Shown here piece after piece: positions 1 to 9,773 of a stretch of DNA of 64,000 nucleotides (position 1 is the first letter of the stretch; the number at the start of each line of letters is the position of its first letter). Both the position numbers and the translations under genes were made by a program. Source of the DNA: Spiribacter salilacus. Its GTDB lineage: Bacteria; Pseudomonadota; Gammaproteobacteria; Nitrococcales; Nitrococcaceae. Under the pieces are notes generated by a model. That model was not told the origin of the DNA. It made no database searches and worked only from the letters and a program-made list of their open reading frames with translations. The stretch is from NCBI RefSeq assembly GCF_009649225.1, contig NZ_WJPP01000002.1, forward strand, positions 372,001-436,000. The letters run 5' to 3'.

Positions 1-1
1 C

Positions 2-895
2 TTGTTAGGCGAGCATTTAGCCGGTGCCGCGGCGTTGGCGGCGGCTGGCTGCCCTGCCTTGTCAGACGGCGGGCAACCCGTTCAAGATACTTTAGTGCTG
101 CGTCGTGCGTTGGAATATGCCAAAACCTTTGGCCTGCCTTGCCTTCTCACGCCGCTGGATACACACCTGGCACAGGGCTGTTTAAATGAGGGCGCCACGG
201 CCACGCGCTTAGGTTTACCCGGCGTTCCAGTGGCAGCAGAAACCGCTGGCTTAGGCCGGCAGCTGCCCGTTGCGGAGGTGTCTGGGGCGCGCGTGCATTT
301 TGGCCGACTTTCTAGCGAAGCAGGGGTTAGGTTGCTCGATCAGGCCAAACAGCACCATCCCGAGCTCAGCGCCGATGTGGCCATCCACCAGCTCTTTTTA
401 ACAGAGCAAGACGCGGTAGGGTATGACACCCGCTTTCATGTGCAACCACCACTACGCAGCATTTTTGACCGGCAAGCGCTGCGTCAGGCGCTTAAGGCTG
501 GCACCATTGGCATTATCTGCTCAGATCATCAACCCCATGAGCCCGATGCCAAAGAGGGCCCGTTTGCCAACACCGCCGCGGGGGCATCGGGCCTCGATAC
601 ACTTTTGTCGCTCATCCTGCGATTAGTCGAAGAAGAGGTGATAGACCTGCTGCCTGCCTTGGCAACCGTCACCAGCAAGCCGGCTGAATTACTCGGGTTA
701 GAAAGTGGGCGGCTTGCCGCGGGCGCCGTTGCCGATATTGCGGTAATAGACCCACATCAGCCGTGGTGGTGCACACCCAAAGCGCTCAAAAGCCGCGGTA
801 AAAACTCGCCCTTCTTAGGTTGGGAGCTTAATGGCCGAGCGCTGTGGACGTTTGTGGGAGGGCGCCCGGTGCATACTGCATCCGCCGATCGATGA
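2..895 (+). CDS. pyrC: Dihydroorotase homologue, PyrC'/PyrX type (5' end missing)
   Basis: C-terminal 297 residues of a class I dihydroorotase-family amidohydrolase; the gene starts before the window. Visible family marks are LDTLLSLILRLVEEEVIDL, the loop SDHQPHEPDAKEGPF and the closing segment RGKNSPFLGWELNGRALWTFVGG. The usual TPHHL metal-site motif reads AIHQL, so one of the two histidines is Gln. That suits the non-catalytic PyrC' that forms a complex with aspartate transcarbamoylase (PyrB) in pseudomonads. The Asp of SDHQPH is kept, and the N-terminal HxH metal site cannot be seen, so activity is undecided. Its stop overlaps the start of the next gene (ATGA), which suggests translational coupling. 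Confidence 0.85.
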   Translation: MLGEHLAGAAALAAAGCPALSDGGQPVQDTLVLRRALEYAKTFGLPCLLTPLDTHLAQGCLNEGATATRLGLPGVPVAAETAGLGRQLPVAEVSGARVHFGRLSSEAGVRLLDQAKQHHPELSADVAIHQLFLTEQDAVGYDTRFHVQPPLRSIFDRQALRQALKAGTIGIICSDHQPHEPDAKEGPFANTAAGASGLDTLLSLILRLVEEEVIDLLPALATVTSKPAELLGLESGRLAAGAVADIAVIDPHQPWWCTPKALKSRGKNSPFLGWELNGRALWTFVGGRPVHTASADR

Positions 896-1557
896 CACCC
901 ACCACATTAATTGACGCCACGCCGGTTTTAGACGATTGGTGGTTGCTCAGGCTGCCCTGGTCAGTCGAACCCGCCGCGCCCGGGCAATGGCTATGGTTAA
1001 ACATAAATGGACAGCGCTTACGTCTACCGGTTAGAGATTGCCACGCCAATGAGCAATGGCTGGCCGGATTAGTGCCCGGCGCCTTGGTGCCCCAGACTTT
1101 GCGCCCCGGTATGGCGATTAGCACTTCATCACTACAGGGCGCTGCCGTGCAGCCCCCAGCCAAAAAACGCCTGATTATTGTAGGCGAAGATTTAGGCATT
1201 GGCCCCGCGCTAGGGCTTGCTGAGCGGCAGGCGAGCCACACTCGATTAGTAATTATTGGCGGGCAATATGGGCTACCCGCGCGCGCTGTGCCTTCACGCT
1301 TTTTGGTACCTGCGGTGGCCGACACTGCCATTGCCGGCGTTGCCACGTTAGAGTCAAACAACATTCCCTCACGCATTGCACTGAGCACCGATCGCCCCGG
1401 CGTTTTTAATGGCCCACCGCTAAATTTGCTGCAGCAATACCTACACAACACGCCGGCCGACCTGCGTGCGGATTTTGCAGTGATCGGATTTACAGCCGAG
1501 GGCTTGTTTATGGGATTCGACGCGCCTTCCTCAGGCGCCGTATCATCACCGCTATGA
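892..1557 (+). CDS. PyrK-like flavoprotein (ferredoxin-reductase fold), function unknown
   Basis: A 221-residue protein. Start ATG 892 overlaps the pyrC' stop by four bases; a more upstream frame opening at 844 lies inside pyrC' and is unlikely. The first half has a flavin-barrel pattern (APGQWLWLNINGQRLRLPV) like PyrK, the electron-transfer subunit of class 1B dihydroorotate dehydrogenase. The second half has a dinucleotide-binding look (RLIIVGEDLGIGPALGLAE, then LVIIGGQYG), matching the LVGGGIGVPPL region of PyrK. The cysteine cluster that holds the [2Fe-2S] centre in true PyrK is absent and the C-terminus is short. No pyrD lies nearby in the window. A redox or regulatory role linked to pyrimidine synthesis is inference from context. 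Confidence 0.6.
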   Translation: MTPTTLIDATPVLDDWWLLRLPWSVEPAAPGQWLWLNINGQRLRLPVRDCHANEQWLAGLVPGALVPQTLRPGMAISTSSLQGAAVQPPAKKRLIIVGEDLGIGPALGLAERQASHTRLVIIGGQYGLPARAVPSRFLVPAVADTAIAGVATLESNNIPSRIALSTDRPGVFNGPPLNLLQQYLHNTPADLRADFAVIGFTAEGLFMGFDAPSSGAVSSPL

Positions 1558-2267
1558 ATGATGCACAAGCAACAACAATTGCCAGCAACCTCGATACCGT
1601 TCGTGCCGAAATACGGGCGGCTGAGCAGCGCTGGAATCGTGCCCCCGGCAGTGTCTCGTTACTGGCCGTGAGCAAGCGACACCCCGTGGCCGCCATTGAA
1701 GCGGCGATTGCTGCCGGGCAACACGCCTTTGGTGAGAATTACCTACAAGAGGCAGAAGAAAAACGCCACGCACTGACTGATGCCGATATTGAGTGGCATT
1801 TTATTGGGCCGCTGCAATCGAATAAAACACGTGCAGTGGCCGAGGGCTTTGACTGGGTGCATGCCGTTGACCGGCTTAAAATTGCTCAGCGCCTTTCGGC
1901 GCAACGCCCGAGTGAGCTTGCGCCATTAAATTGCTGCATTCAGGTTAATGTGAGTGGCGAGGGCAGCAAGTCTGGCGTTGCCCCAGATGAGGTAACCCCA
2001 TTAGCGCATGAGGTAGCCAGCCTGCCCGGCCTGCGGCTGCGTGGGCTAATGACACTGCCCGAGGCAGTGGTGGATTTTGCAGCACAACGGCAAGCATTTC
2101 GGCAACTCGCCGAACTGCAAGCCGAATTAGTCCAGCAAGGCCTGAACCTTGATACCCTATCGATGGGCATGACAAACGATTTAGAAGCCGCGATTGCCGA
2201 GGGCGCCACGCTTGTGCGCATTGGCACCGCAGTCTTTGGACCACGGCCGGAGAAGACCCATGAGTGA
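1554..2267 (+). CDS. yggS: Pyridoxal phosphate homeostasis protein YggS/PLPBP
   Basis: A 237-residue single-domain TIM-barrel protein of the alanine-racemase N-terminal fold that binds PLP and keeps free PLP and vitamin B6 vitamers in balance in the cytosol. The PLP lysine is Lys41 in LLAVSKRHP. Other family motifs are AFGENYLQEAEEK, HFIGPLQSNK, and the phosphate-binding end SMGMTNDLEAAIAEG followed by VRIGTAVFGPR. Length is normal. The start overlaps the stop of the previous gene, and the end runs 8 bases into proC. The order yggS-proC-yggT is conserved in many proteobacteria. Confidence 0.95.
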   Translation: MNDAQATTIASNLDTVRAEIRAAEQRWNRAPGSVSLLAVSKRHPVAAIEAAIAAGQHAFGENYLQEAEEKRHALTDADIEWHFIGPLQSNKTRAVAEGFDWVHAVDRLKIAQRLSAQRPSELAPLNCCIQVNVSGEGSKSGVAPDEVTPLAHEVASLPGLRLRGLMTLPEAVVDFAAQRQAFRQLAELQAELVQQGLNLDTLSMGMTNDLEAAIAEGATLVRIGTAVFGPRPEKTHE

Positions 2268-3090
2268 ACAAGTAATCGCATTTATTGGCGGTGGCAATAT
2301 GGCGCGCAGCCTCATCGGCGGGCTGATTATTGATGGTCATCCACCCGCGGCATTGCGCGTAGCCGAGCCAGACACCGAGCGGCGTGAACGCTTGGCGGAA
2401 GAGTTTGGCGTACAAGTTTTTGAAGAAAACGCAACGGCTGCCCGTGGGGCAGATGCAGTCATTCTGGCCGTTAAACCTGCCATGATTTCTGCAGTAGCGC
2501 GTGATTTAAGCCAACAAATACAAGCGCAAGGCAGCTTGGTCATTTCGGTGGCCGCGGGTATTCGCAGCCGTAGCTTGGCCGAGTGGTTAGGTGGAGATGT
2601 GGCCATTGTGCGCGCCATGCCCAACACCCCTGCCCTGGTGCGCACTGGCTCTACCGCACTTTTTGCTAATGCCGCCGTTGCGCCTGAGCAGCACGAGCTA
2701 GCGGAAACAACGATGCGCGCAGTGGGCATCATTGTATGGCTGACTCAAGAAGATCAAATGGACGCTGTTACAGCCCTTTCTGGCAGCGGGCCCGCCTACT
2801 TTTTTTATACAATGGAGGCGATGCAAAGCGCAGGGCAGGCTTTGGGGTTAGATGCAAAAACAGCCCGGCTACTTACGCTGGAAACAGCGTTGGGCGCTGC
2901 AAGAATGGCATTAGAAAGCAGCGAAGAGCCTGCCGAGCTGCGCCGACGGGTTACCTCACCCGGTGGCACCACCGCGGCAGCCATCGACGAGTTTGATCAA
3001 GCCAATTTATTAGCCATTTATGCACGCGCGCTAGAAGCCGCAGCCAAACGCGCCCATGCATTGGGTGACGAGCTGGAGGAGACAGAATAA
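2260..3090 (+). CDS. proC: Pyrroline-5-carboxylate reductase
   Basis: A 276-residue enzyme for the last step of proline synthesis, reduction of 1-pyrroline-5-carboxylate with NAD(P)H. The N-terminal Rossmann motif is FIGGGNMARSLIGGL (residues 8-22), followed by VILAVKP, RAMPNTPALV, the LSGSGPAYFF substrate segment and the C-terminal RVTSPGGTTAAAI signature. I chose ATG 2260 because the Rossmann strand begins six residues later and a GGAGAAG ribosome site precedes it; the in-frame opening at 2194 would add 22 residues inside yggS. Size matches the family (about 270). Confidence 0.95.
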   Translation: MSEQVIAFIGGGNMARSLIGGLIIDGHPPAALRVAEPDTERRERLAEEFGVQVFEENATAARGADAVILAVKPAMISAVARDLSQQIQAQGSLVISVAAGIRSRSLAEWLGGDVAIVRAMPNTPALVRTGSTALFANAAVAPEQHELAETTMRAVGIIVWLTQEDQMDAVTALSGSGPAYFFYTMEAMQSAGQALGLDAKTARLLTLETALGAARMALESSEEPAELRRRVTSPGGTTAAAIDEFDQANLLAIYARALEAAAKRAHALGDELEETE

Positions 3091-3672
3091 ATGATGGGCC
3101 CTGGCTATCTCTCAAGCCCGCTGGCGTTTTTAGTAGACATCACCTTTAACCTCTACATTATGGCCATCATGCTGCGCTTTTTGCTGCAGTGGGCACGCGC
3201 GGATTTTTATAACCCGTTGGCACAGTTTTTAGTGCGTATCACACAACCGGTTTTGCATCCGTTCCGCCGCGTCGTGCCAGGCTGGGGGGGTATCGATTTA
3301 CCCGCGCTGGTGGTGATGGTGCTGCTACAAATGCTTGCGCTGGCGCTGCTCATGATAATTGCTGGGGTATCGCCACGGATTGATTATTTGATTTTGCGCA
3401 CGCCCGCAGAACTCATTAGTTTGCTGCTCAATATTTATCTCATTGCCATTTTTATGCGCGTTTTACTGTCTTGGATTAGCCCAGATGGCTATCACCCGGC
3501 CATGACCGTAGTGTTGAGCTTAACCGAACCCATCATGCGCCCACTTCGCGCCATCATTCCGCCGATTGCCGGGGTTGATCTATCGCCACTGGCTGCCATT
3601 ATTGCCATTCAGGTGGTTCGTATGCTGGTAATGCCACCGCTCGACCGCATTGCACCTGGGTTAATGATGTAG
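3091..3672 (+). CDS. yggT: YggT family membrane protein
   Basis: A 193-residue inner-membrane protein with two YGGT repeats (about residues 10-85 and 105-185), each two hydrophobic helices joined by a conserved loop. The loops read [15 protein letters not shown] and [15 protein letters not shown]. The family is linked to osmotic tolerance and membrane protein placement, but its molecular role is not settled. It begins directly after the proC stop (TAA then ATG), so it is almost surely co-transcribed and coupled. A second ATG three bases on is equally possible. Confidence 0.92.
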   Translation: MMGPGYLSSPLAFLVDITFNLYIMAIMLRFLLQWARADFYNPLAQFLVRITQPVLHPFRRVVPGWGGIDLPALVVMVLLQMLALALLMIIAGVSPRIDYLILRTPAELISLLLNIYLIAIFMRVLLSWISPDGYHPAMTVVLSLTEPIMRPLRAIIPPIAGVDLSPLAAIIAIQVVRMLVMPPLDRIAPGLMM

Positions 3673-3674
3673 TT

Positions 3675-4829
3675 ATGGCCACATCCTACCCCGTTGATTC
3701 TGTTGGGCTAGTAAGCCCGCAAAGTGTGACCTTTAACACGCCGCTCGAATTAGACGGTGGTCACACATTAGAGAGCTTTGAGCTGGCGTACGAAACCTAT
3801 GGCACGCTGAATGCCGATGCCAGCAATGCCGTACTGGTTTGCCATGCCCTTTCTGGCACCCACCATGCCGCCGGCTACCATGCCGATGATGATCGTAAAC
3901 CCGGGTGGTGGGAGGCCTGCATTGGCCCTGGCAAACCGCTCGATACCGAGCGTTTCTTTGTGGTGTGCAGCAACAACTTAGGCGGATGCCACGGCTCTAC
4001 TGGCCCCACCAGCTTAAACCCAGCAACAGGCCAACCCTATGGGGCTGACTTTCCGCTGGTTACCGTGCGTGACTGGGTGCGCAGCCAGGCCCTGCTTGCC
4101 GATCACCTCGGTATTCAGCGCTGGGCGGCCGTGGCGGGCGGCAGCTTAGGCGGTATGCAGGCCCTGCAATGGGCCATTGACCTGCCTGATCGGGTGGCCA
4201 ATGTTGTAGCCATTGCCGCGGCACCCCGACTATCCGCCCAAAACATTGCCTTTAATGAGGTGGCTCGCCAAGCCATTCGCTCAGACCCCGAATTTCACGA
4301 GGGGCGCTACCAACAAGCCGGCGATCGGCCGCGTCGCGGATTAATGCTCGCCCGCATGCTTGGGCATATTACCTATCTCTCAGAAGCCGCCATGCGCGAG
4401 AAATTTGGCCGCGATCAGCGTGGGGCCAATGGCGATTACGGCTACAACTTTGATGTGGAGTTTGAGGTAGAAAGTTACCTGCGCTATCAAGGACAGTCAT
4501 TTGTTGACCGGTTTGATGCCAACACCTATCTGCTCATGACCAAAGCGCTGGATTATTTTGACCCAGCCGCCGAATATGGCGGTGACCTAGGCCAAGCACT
4601 GGCACACACGCGCTCACGGTATTTTGTTGCCTCGTTTACCAGTGACTGGCGTTTTCCGCCCTCAGCTTCAAGAGAAATTGTGCGCGCCCTGCTCGATACC
4701 AATAAATCGGTGAGCTATGCCGAAATTGAAGCAGACCATGGGCATGATGCGTTTTTAATGCCGGTGCCACAGTACCTAGATACTTTTACTGCGTTTATGC
4801 GTGGCATCAACTTAGGGGCTGCAGCATGA
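3675..4829 (+). CDS. metX: Homoserine O-acyltransferase MetX (succinyl- or acetyl-)
   Basis: A 384-residue alpha/beta-hydrolase-fold enzyme that acylates homoserine, the first committed step to methionine. The nucleophile is Ser157 in [16 protein letters not shown]. The acid residue is in FTSDWRFPP and the base is His355 in EADHGHDAF. The acyl-pocket segment [11 protein letters not shown] followed by GWWEACIG resembles the succinyl-CoA-using MetX of pseudomonads, so O-succinylation is the better guess, but sequence alone does not settle it. It starts 2 bases after yggT and overlaps metW by 4 bases. Confidence 0.94.
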   Translation: MATSYPVDSVGLVSPQSVTFNTPLELDGGHTLESFELAYETYGTLNADASNAVLVCHALSGTHHAAGYHADDDRKPGWWEACIGPGKPLDTERFFVVCSNNLGGCHGSTGPTSLNPATGQPYGADFPLVTVRDWVRSQALLADHLGIQRWAAVAGGSLGGMQALQWAIDLPDRVANVVAIAAAPRLSAQNIAFNEVARQAIRSDPEFHEGRYQQAGDRPRRGLMLARMLGHITYLSEAAMREKFGRDQRGANGDYGYNFDVEFEVESYLRYQGQSFVDRFDANTYLLMTKALDYFDPAAEYGGDLGQALAHTRSRYFVASFTSDWRFPPSASREIVRALLDTNKSVSYAEIEADHGHDAFLMPVPQYLDTFTAFMRGINLGAAA

Positions 4830-5434
4830 GCACATCTAAGTTGCGTACCGATTTGGATATTGTTGCCAGCTGGGTGGGTAAAGGCTGCCGCGTGCTCGAC
4901 CTAGGCTGTGGCGATGGGCTTTTGCTGCGGCATTTATTCGACTCTCGGCAAGCAACGGGCTACGGCCTTGAGATTGATCCAGAGAAAATTACCCAAAGCA
5001 TTGCCAATGGCGTTAACGTAATTCAGAGCGATTTAGACCAAGGGCTTTCTGATTTTGATGATCAGGTTTTTGATCAGGTGATCATGACCCAAACCTTGCA
5101 GGCCGTGCAGCGCCCACGAGAGCTTCTGCTAGAGATGGTGCGCGTTGGCCGCGAGGGCATTGTGACCTTTCCTAACTTTGCCTACTACCGCCTTCGCGCC
5201 CACCTTGCACTGCGTGGGCGCATGCCGATGAGTGGGGCGCTATCTTATGGCTGGTATGAAACGCCAAACATTCACCTGTGCACCATTCGTGATTTTGAGA
5301 TCTTATGCGAAGACCTGGGTATTCGCATCCTAGAGCGGCGTGTGTTATCTCATAACTATCAGCAGAGTTTTGCAGGTAACTTACTGCCCAATTTATTGGG
5401 AGAAATTGCCCTTTACCGTTTCTGTCAGTCGTAA
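4826..5434 (+). CDS. metW: Methionine biosynthesis protein MetW
   Basis: A 202-residue protein with the SAM-methyltransferase fold. Motif I is [16 protein letters not shown] (about residues 22-37), followed by [13 protein letters not shown] and the MetW-specific stretch [11 protein letters not shown] and [17 protein letters not shown]. MetW works with MetX in bacteria that carry the pair and is needed for full homoserine acylation. Whether it methylates anything is unclear. The ATGA overlap with metX keeps the two at matched levels. Confidence 0.94.
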   Translation: MSTSKLRTDLDIVASWVGKGCRVLDLGCGDGLLLRHLFDSRQATGYGLEIDPEKITQSIANGVNVIQSDLDQGLSDFDDQVFDQVIMTQTLQAVQRPRELLLEMVRVGREGIVTFPNFAYYRLRAHLALRGRMPMSGALSYGWYETPNIHLCTIRDFEILCEDLGIRILERRVLSHNYQQSFAGNLLPNLLGEIALYRFCQS

Positions 5435-5446
5435 GGAGAGCACATT

Positions 5447-5890
5447 ATGCGGTTTAAGCCTTATGCCCTTGTTGCCCCCGCCGTGGCCTGCCTATTGATG
5501 ATTTTACCGCTAAGCGTATTCGCTCAGCAGGCGCAGCGTTTTGAAGATTTCGAAATTCATTACAACGCTATCCCCACCGGATTGTTGAATGATGCCGTTG
5601 CTCAGGAATACGGCATTGTGCGCAGTCGCACTCAAGGCATGCTGATGATTACGATTTTGCATGACGGCTCGCCCATTCGTGGCCGTGTTCGTACCCTTGC
5701 CATCGACGATGATGAGCAGGTAATAGAAGTTCGTATGCGCGAGGTGAAGAACGATGACTGGGTGTCTTACATCGGCACGCTGGAAATAAAAGCCGGGCAG
5801 CCCGTCAATTTTTCTGTTGAGGTGCGCCCCGAAACCGGTGATGGGCCATTTGACCTAGGCTGGCGCCAGACCTTCCAAAGTTTGGAGTAA
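5447..5890 (+). CDS. DUF4426 domain exported protein
   Basis: A 147-residue protein with a clear Sec signal peptide (MRFKPY, hydrophobic core to residue 24, cleavage after SVFAQQ or nearby) and a mature beta-rich domain. The domain holds FEIHYNAIPTGLL, EYGIVRSRTQGMLMITIL and FDLGWRQTFQSLE, the pattern of DUF4426. The same family follows metW in Pseudomonas. Its function is not known; it should be periplasmic. A GGAGAG ribosome site precedes ATG 5447, 12 bases after metW. The stop overlaps the next start by one base (TAATG). Confidence 0.85.
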   Translation: MRFKPYALVAPAVACLLMILPLSVFAQQAQRFEDFEIHYNAIPTGLLNDAVAQEYGIVRSRTQGMLMITILHDGSPIRGRVRTLAIDDDEQVIEVRMREVKNDDWVSYIGTLEIKAGQPVNFSVEVRPETGDGPFDLGWRQTFQSLE

Positions 5891-6819
5891 TGCCTGTGAG
5901 CACTTGGCTAATTACCCATCCAAGCTGCCTTGCGCACAATACCGGCGACGACCACCCCGAGCGAGTCGACCGCCTGCGCGCCATTCTGGCCGCACTCGAT
6001 ACCCCCGCGTTTGCTACACTCGAGCGGCACACTGCCATGCCTGCCACCCGCGAAGCGCTAGAGCGGGTCCATACCGCTGAGTACATCGAACGGGTGCTCG
6101 CAGCGGTGCCCAAAACAGGGCGTACCCACTTAGATTCAGACACCGTGCTCTCCCCTGACTCTGGCGAAGCCGCTTTGCATGCCGCTGGTGCTGCAATACA
6201 AGGCATCGATGCGATTGTTGCGGGTGATGCACGGCGGGTATTTTGCGCGGTGCGGCCGCCAGGGCATCATGCTGAGCCCGATGAATCGATGGGTTTTTGC
6301 CTATTCAATAATGCCGCCATTGCTGCTTTTCATGCCCAAAAAGTGCATGGCATTCAACGTGTTGCCGTGGTTGACTTTGACGTTCACCACGGCAATGGCA
6401 CACAGACCATGCTGAGCGATCAGCCGGGCATGTTTTATCTTTCTTTACACGAGCATCCGTTGTTTCCTGGCACCGGCACACGCCGCGATAACCGGCCTGA
6501 CAATATCCTTAATCTGCCATTAGCAGCGGGCACAGACTCGGCAAATTATCGACAGCAATTTCATGGCGAAGCGACTGATGCCCTGATCGCGTTTGATCCT
6601 GAGCTTATTATTATTTCTGCCGGGTTTGATGCCGCCGCCGAAGACCCACTGGCCCATTTACAGCTGAGTGCCGATGATTTTGCGTGGATTACCGATGAGC
6701 TCGTGGCCGTTGCAAACTACTGCTGCAGCGGACATATCTGCTCGATACTCGAGGGCGGTTATGATTTAGGTGCGCTATCACGCGGCGTTCAGCGGCATGT
6801 AACCCAGTTAATGCAGTAG
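5890..6819 (+). CDS. Histone deacetylase-like zinc amidohydrolase
   Basis: A 309-residue enzyme of the arginase/deacetylase fold, the bacterial class II HDAC group that includes acetylpolyamine amidohydrolases and AcuC-like proteins. Catalytic features are RPPGHHAEPDESMGFCLFNN (tandem His pair near residue 125), the zinc ligands in VVDFDVHHGNGTQ, and SAGFDAAAEDPLA. Bacterial members remove acetyl groups from small amides or proteins; the substrate here cannot be told. It is the last gene of the plus-strand run and ends 22 bases from the convergent zapE gene. I see no hairpin terminator in that gap. Confidence 0.9.
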   Translation: MPVSTWLITHPSCLAHNTGDDHPERVDRLRAILAALDTPAFATLERHTAMPATREALERVHTAEYIERVLAAVPKTGRTHLDSDTVLSPDSGEAALHAAGAAIQGIDAIVAGDARRVFCAVRPPGHHAEPDESMGFCLFNNAAIAAFHAQKVHGIQRVAVVDFDVHHGNGTQTMLSDQPGMFYLSLHEHPLFPGTGTRRDNRPDNILNLPLAAGTDSANYRQQFHGEATDALIAFDPELIIISAGFDAAAEDPLAHLQLSADDFAWITDELVAVANYCCSGHICSILEGGYDLGALSRGVQRHVTQLMQ

Positions 6820-6841
6820 CACATGGCCTATGCGCAATGGG

Positions 6842-7942
6842 CTAAGGGCGATGGGCCAGCGCCAAATAATCATGCGACTGCATTTCCTGCAAGCGCGATA
6901 GCGTGCGCCGAAATTCAAAATCAAGCCGATACCCGCGATACAACAAATCTACCTCAGCGGCCGCCGAAATAATCAGCTTAACGCTGCGATCATAAAATTC
7001 ATCAACTAGCGCGATAAATCGGCGCGCAGCATCATCGCAGTCATGATCCATAATGGGCACATTGGCAAGCAGCACCGTATGGAATTGCTTGGCTAGCTCA
7101 ATATAGTCATCGGCACTGCGCGGGCTTTGGCACAGCGCATTGAAGCTGGCGTACAACACACCATCGCCCACACCGCGTGCCTTAATTTCACGACCATTAA
7201 TTTCAAGCTCTGGCTCTGCACGCTCACGCTCTGGCGATAACGACTCAAACGTTTGGGCCAGCTGCTGATCGGCTGCTGCGTTGGCCGGCGCATAATACAC
7301 GGGCGCCCGGCTGAGCAGACGCAGTCGATAATCAACCCCACCATCCACATTGAGTACTTGCGTGTGCTCCTCGAGCAGCGCAATGGCAGGTAGAAAGCGC
7401 TCACGCTGCAACCCATCGGCATATAAATCCGCTGGCGGCACATTGCTGGTTGCCACTAAGGTGACACCGTTTTCGATTAAACCGTGCAGTAACCCCGATA
7501 AAATCATCGCATCGGCGATATCGCTGACAAAAAATTCATCAAAGCACAGCACACGAGCCTCGCTGGCCCATTCCTTGGCCAACACATTTAGGGGATCTTC
7601 CTGATCGCGCAGGGTGCGCAGGCGGGCATGCGCGGCTTTCATAAAACGATGAAAATGCAGTCGGCGACGTTGCTCCGGGGGCAAGCACTCGTAGAAAAGA
7701 TCCATCAAATAGGTTTTGCCGCGCCCAACACCCCCCCATAAATACAGCCCTGGCACTGCAGCGGGCGCTGAGCGTTTACGCAACAACCGGCTAACGGGCC
7801 CCTTGGCAATGGGCGCGGGTGGGGTTTGAGCTAACTGCGCATGCAGCTCGGTGAGCGCATCGATGGCCGCTTCTTGTGCCGGATCATGCACAAATCCGGC
7901 TTCTTGAACATCTAACTGATATCGTTTTTTTGGGGTTGTCAC
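6842..7942 (-). CDS. zapE: Cell division protein ZapE (AFG1-like ATPase)
   Basis: A 366-residue AFG1/LACE1-type AAA ATPase. The P-loop is LWGGVGRGKTYLMDLFY (about residues 68-84), Walker B is VLCFDEFFVSDIADAMIL, and the sensor region is TLVATSNVPPADLY. In E. coli ZapE binds FtsZ and destabilises its polymers during constriction, mostly under stress. The start is GTG 7942; no better start lies close by. It stands alone, facing away from ilvD across a 139-base gap. Confidence 0.93.
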   Translation of the reverse strand: MTTPKKRYQLDVQEAGFVHDPAQEAAIDALTELHAQLAQTPPAPIAKGPVSRLLRKRSAPAAVPGLYLWGGVGRGKTYLMDLFYECLPPEQRRRLHFHRFMKAAHARLRTLRDQEDPLNVLAKEWASEARVLCFDEFFVSDIADAMILSGLLHGLIENGVTLVATSNVPPADLYADGLQRERFLPAIALLEEHTQVLNVDGGVDYRLRLLSRAPVYYAPANAAADQQLAQTFESLSPERERAEPELEINGREIKARGVGDGVLYASFNALCQSPRSADDYIELAKQFHTVLLANVPIMDHDCDDAARRFIALVDEFYDRSVKLIISAAAEVDLLYRGYRLDFEFRRTLSRLQEMQSHDYLALAHRP

Positions 7943-8009
7943 CGCCGGCTATCCATCATTGCCCAAGTTCTAAAAAACCGCAGTATGCCAGATACGCAGC
8001 ATCACGCAT

Positions 8010-8038
8010 TTGCCACAGCGCCATAAGTTTCGTATTTT
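8010..8038 (+). promoter_or_regulatory. Likely sigma70 promoter of ilvD
   Basis: TTGCCA (8010-8015) and TATTTT (8033-8038) are separated by 17 bases, close to the -35/-10 consensus. They lie 43 bases before the ilvD start in the gap between divergent zapE and ilvD. No leader-peptide attenuator is apparent between them and ilvD. Confidence 0.45.
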
Positions 8039-8081
8039 TCTCTTTTACGATTTGCCCGCTACACAAAACGAGGAATAACCA

Positions 8082-9773
8082 ATGGCCGATAACCGCCGCA
8101 GCCGCGTCGTGACCGAAGGGCTTGCCCGAACTCCTAACCGCGCGATGATGCGGGCTGCTGGGTTTAAGGATGAAGACTTCCAAAAACCCATCGTAGGCGT
8201 TGGTAACGCACACAGCACCATCACCCCCTGCAACATGGGCATCGGCGCACAGGCAGAGCGGGCTACCGATGCACTGCGTAAAGCCGGCGCCATGCCGGTA
8301 AGCTTTGGCACAATCACCATTTCAGACGGCATTTCCATGGGCACCGAGGGCATGAAGTTCTCGCTGGTCTCACGCGAGGTGATTGCTGATTCGATTGAAA
8401 CGGTCTGCAACGGGCAGCGGCTCGATGGCATTTTGGCTACTGGCGGCTGCGATAAAAATATGCCGGGTGCCATGATGGGCATTGCACGGCTGAACATTCC
8501 TGGCATCTTTGTATATGGCGGCACCATTAAGCCTGGGCGCTACAAGGGCAAAGACCTCACCATTGTGAGTGCGTTTGAAGCGGTGGGTGAAGCCGCAGCC
8601 GGCAAGCTCTCAGATGAAGATCTTAAAGGCGTAGAAATGAACGCCTGCCCAGGCGCTGGCTCTTGCGGTGGCATGTATACCGCCAACACCATGTCGAGTG
8701 CGTTTGAGGCCATGGGCATGAGCTTAATGGGCTCCTCCACCGTATCGGCCATTGATGATGAGGCACGCACCGTGGCGGCGCGCTCTGCCGAAGTACTAGT
8801 GGATGCAATTCGTCACCAGCGCCTACCGCGCGACATCATGACCCGTAAGGCATTTGAAAATGCCGTCAGCATTGTCATGGCGCTCGGCGGCTCTACAAAC
8901 GCCGTTTTGCACATGCTAGCCATCGCCAATGTCTGCGAAGTCGAATTTTCAATCGATGATATCGAAATGATTCGTCGCCGTGTGCCCGTGCTTTGTGACC
9001 TCAAGCCTTCTGGCCGCTATGTGACGAGCGAATTCCATGATGTTGGCGGCACACCGCAAGTCATGAAAATGCTGCTCAGCAAAGGCCTGCTGCATGGCGA
9101 TTGTCTTACCATTACCGGGCAAACCATCGAAGAGCTGCTCGCTGATGTGCCGGCAGAGCCCTCTAGCGATCAAGACATCATTCGTACCTTCGATAACCCC
9201 ATGTACCCCGAAGGGCATTTAGCCGTTTTGCGCGGCAATCTGGCCAGCGAAGGTGCCGTTGCCAAGGTCAGCGGCATTAAGCAGCGCCGCATTGAGGGCC
9301 CTGCCCGCGTGTTTGATTCTGAAGAGCTAGCCATGGATGCCATTCTTAGCGACCAAATTCGTGCCGGCGATGTACTGATCATTCGCTATGAGGGGCCAAA
9401 AGGCGGCCCGGGCATGCGCGAAATGCTGGCGCCTACCTCTGCCATTATTGGTCGGGGTTTAGGCGATGCCGTTGGCCTGATTACCGATGGCCGCTTCTCG
9501 GGTGGTACCTATGGCATGGTGGTTGGCCATGTTGCGCCAGAGGCTGCGGTGGGCGGCAATATCGCACTGGTTGAGGAAGGCGATACGGTGGTAATCGATG
9601 CAGATCACAACTTGCTCGAGGTGAAGTTAGACGATGCCACGCTGGCAGAGCGTCGGGCACGCTGGCAGCCTCGTCCGCCCAATTACCCACGCGGCGTACT
9701 CGGCAAATTTGCCAAGTTAGTGAGCTCAGCCAGTTATGGCGCGGTAACTGACAAGGACTTATTTAAAGATTAA
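8082..9773 (+). CDS. ilvD: Dihydroxy-acid dehydratase
   Basis: A 563-residue IlvD/Edd-family enzyme that removes water from 2,3-dihydroxy acids in valine and isoleucine synthesis. Length and cysteine pattern fit the [2Fe-2S] class: Cys50 (ITPCNMG), Cys123 ([12 protein letters not shown]) and Cys195 ([15 protein letters not shown]). The C-terminal half has [19 protein letters not shown] with the proposed catalytic Ser. Ribosome site GAGGAA precedes ATG 8082. It is a single-gene unit whose stop overlaps the convergent sco1 stop inside a TTAA. Confidence 0.97.
   Translation: MADNRRSRVVTEGLARTPNRAMMRAAGFKDEDFQKPIVGVGNAHSTITPCNMGIGAQAERATDALRKAGAMPVSFGTITISDGISMGTEGMKFSLVSREVIADSIETVCNGQRLDGILATGGCDKNMPGAMMGIARLNIPGIFVYGGTIKPGRYKGKDLTIVSAFEAVGEAAAGKLSDEDLKGVEMNACPGAGSCGGMYTANTMSSAFEAMGMSLMGSSTVSAIDDEARTVAARSAEVLVDAIRHQRLPRDIMTRKAFENAVSIVMALGGSTNAVLHMLAIANVCEVEFSIDDIEMIRRRVPVLCDLKPSGRYVTSEFHDVGGTPQVMKMLLSKGLLHGDCLTITGQTIEELLADVPAEPSSDQDIIRTFDNPMYPEGHLAVLRGNLASEGAVAKVSGIKQRRIEGPARVFDSEELAMDAILSDQIRAGDVLIIRYEGPKGGPGMREMLAPTSAIIGRGLGDAVGLITDGRFSGGTYGMVVGHVAPEAAVGGNIALVEEGDTVVIDADHNLLEVKLDDATLAERRARWQPRPPNYPRGVLGKFAKLVSSASYGAVTDKDLFKD

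Noticed and set aside
828-1568. 246-residue open frame on the minus strand opposite the PyrK-like gene
   Set aside because: It is antisense to a gene with recognisable flavoprotein motifs and coupled start/stop overlaps. The translation is rich in Ser, Arg and Pro with no domain, as expected for a shadow frame.
1945-2415. 156-residue minus-strand open frame across yggS and proC
   Set aside because: Both strands cannot code here; yggS and proC have clear family motifs, and the antisense frame has none.
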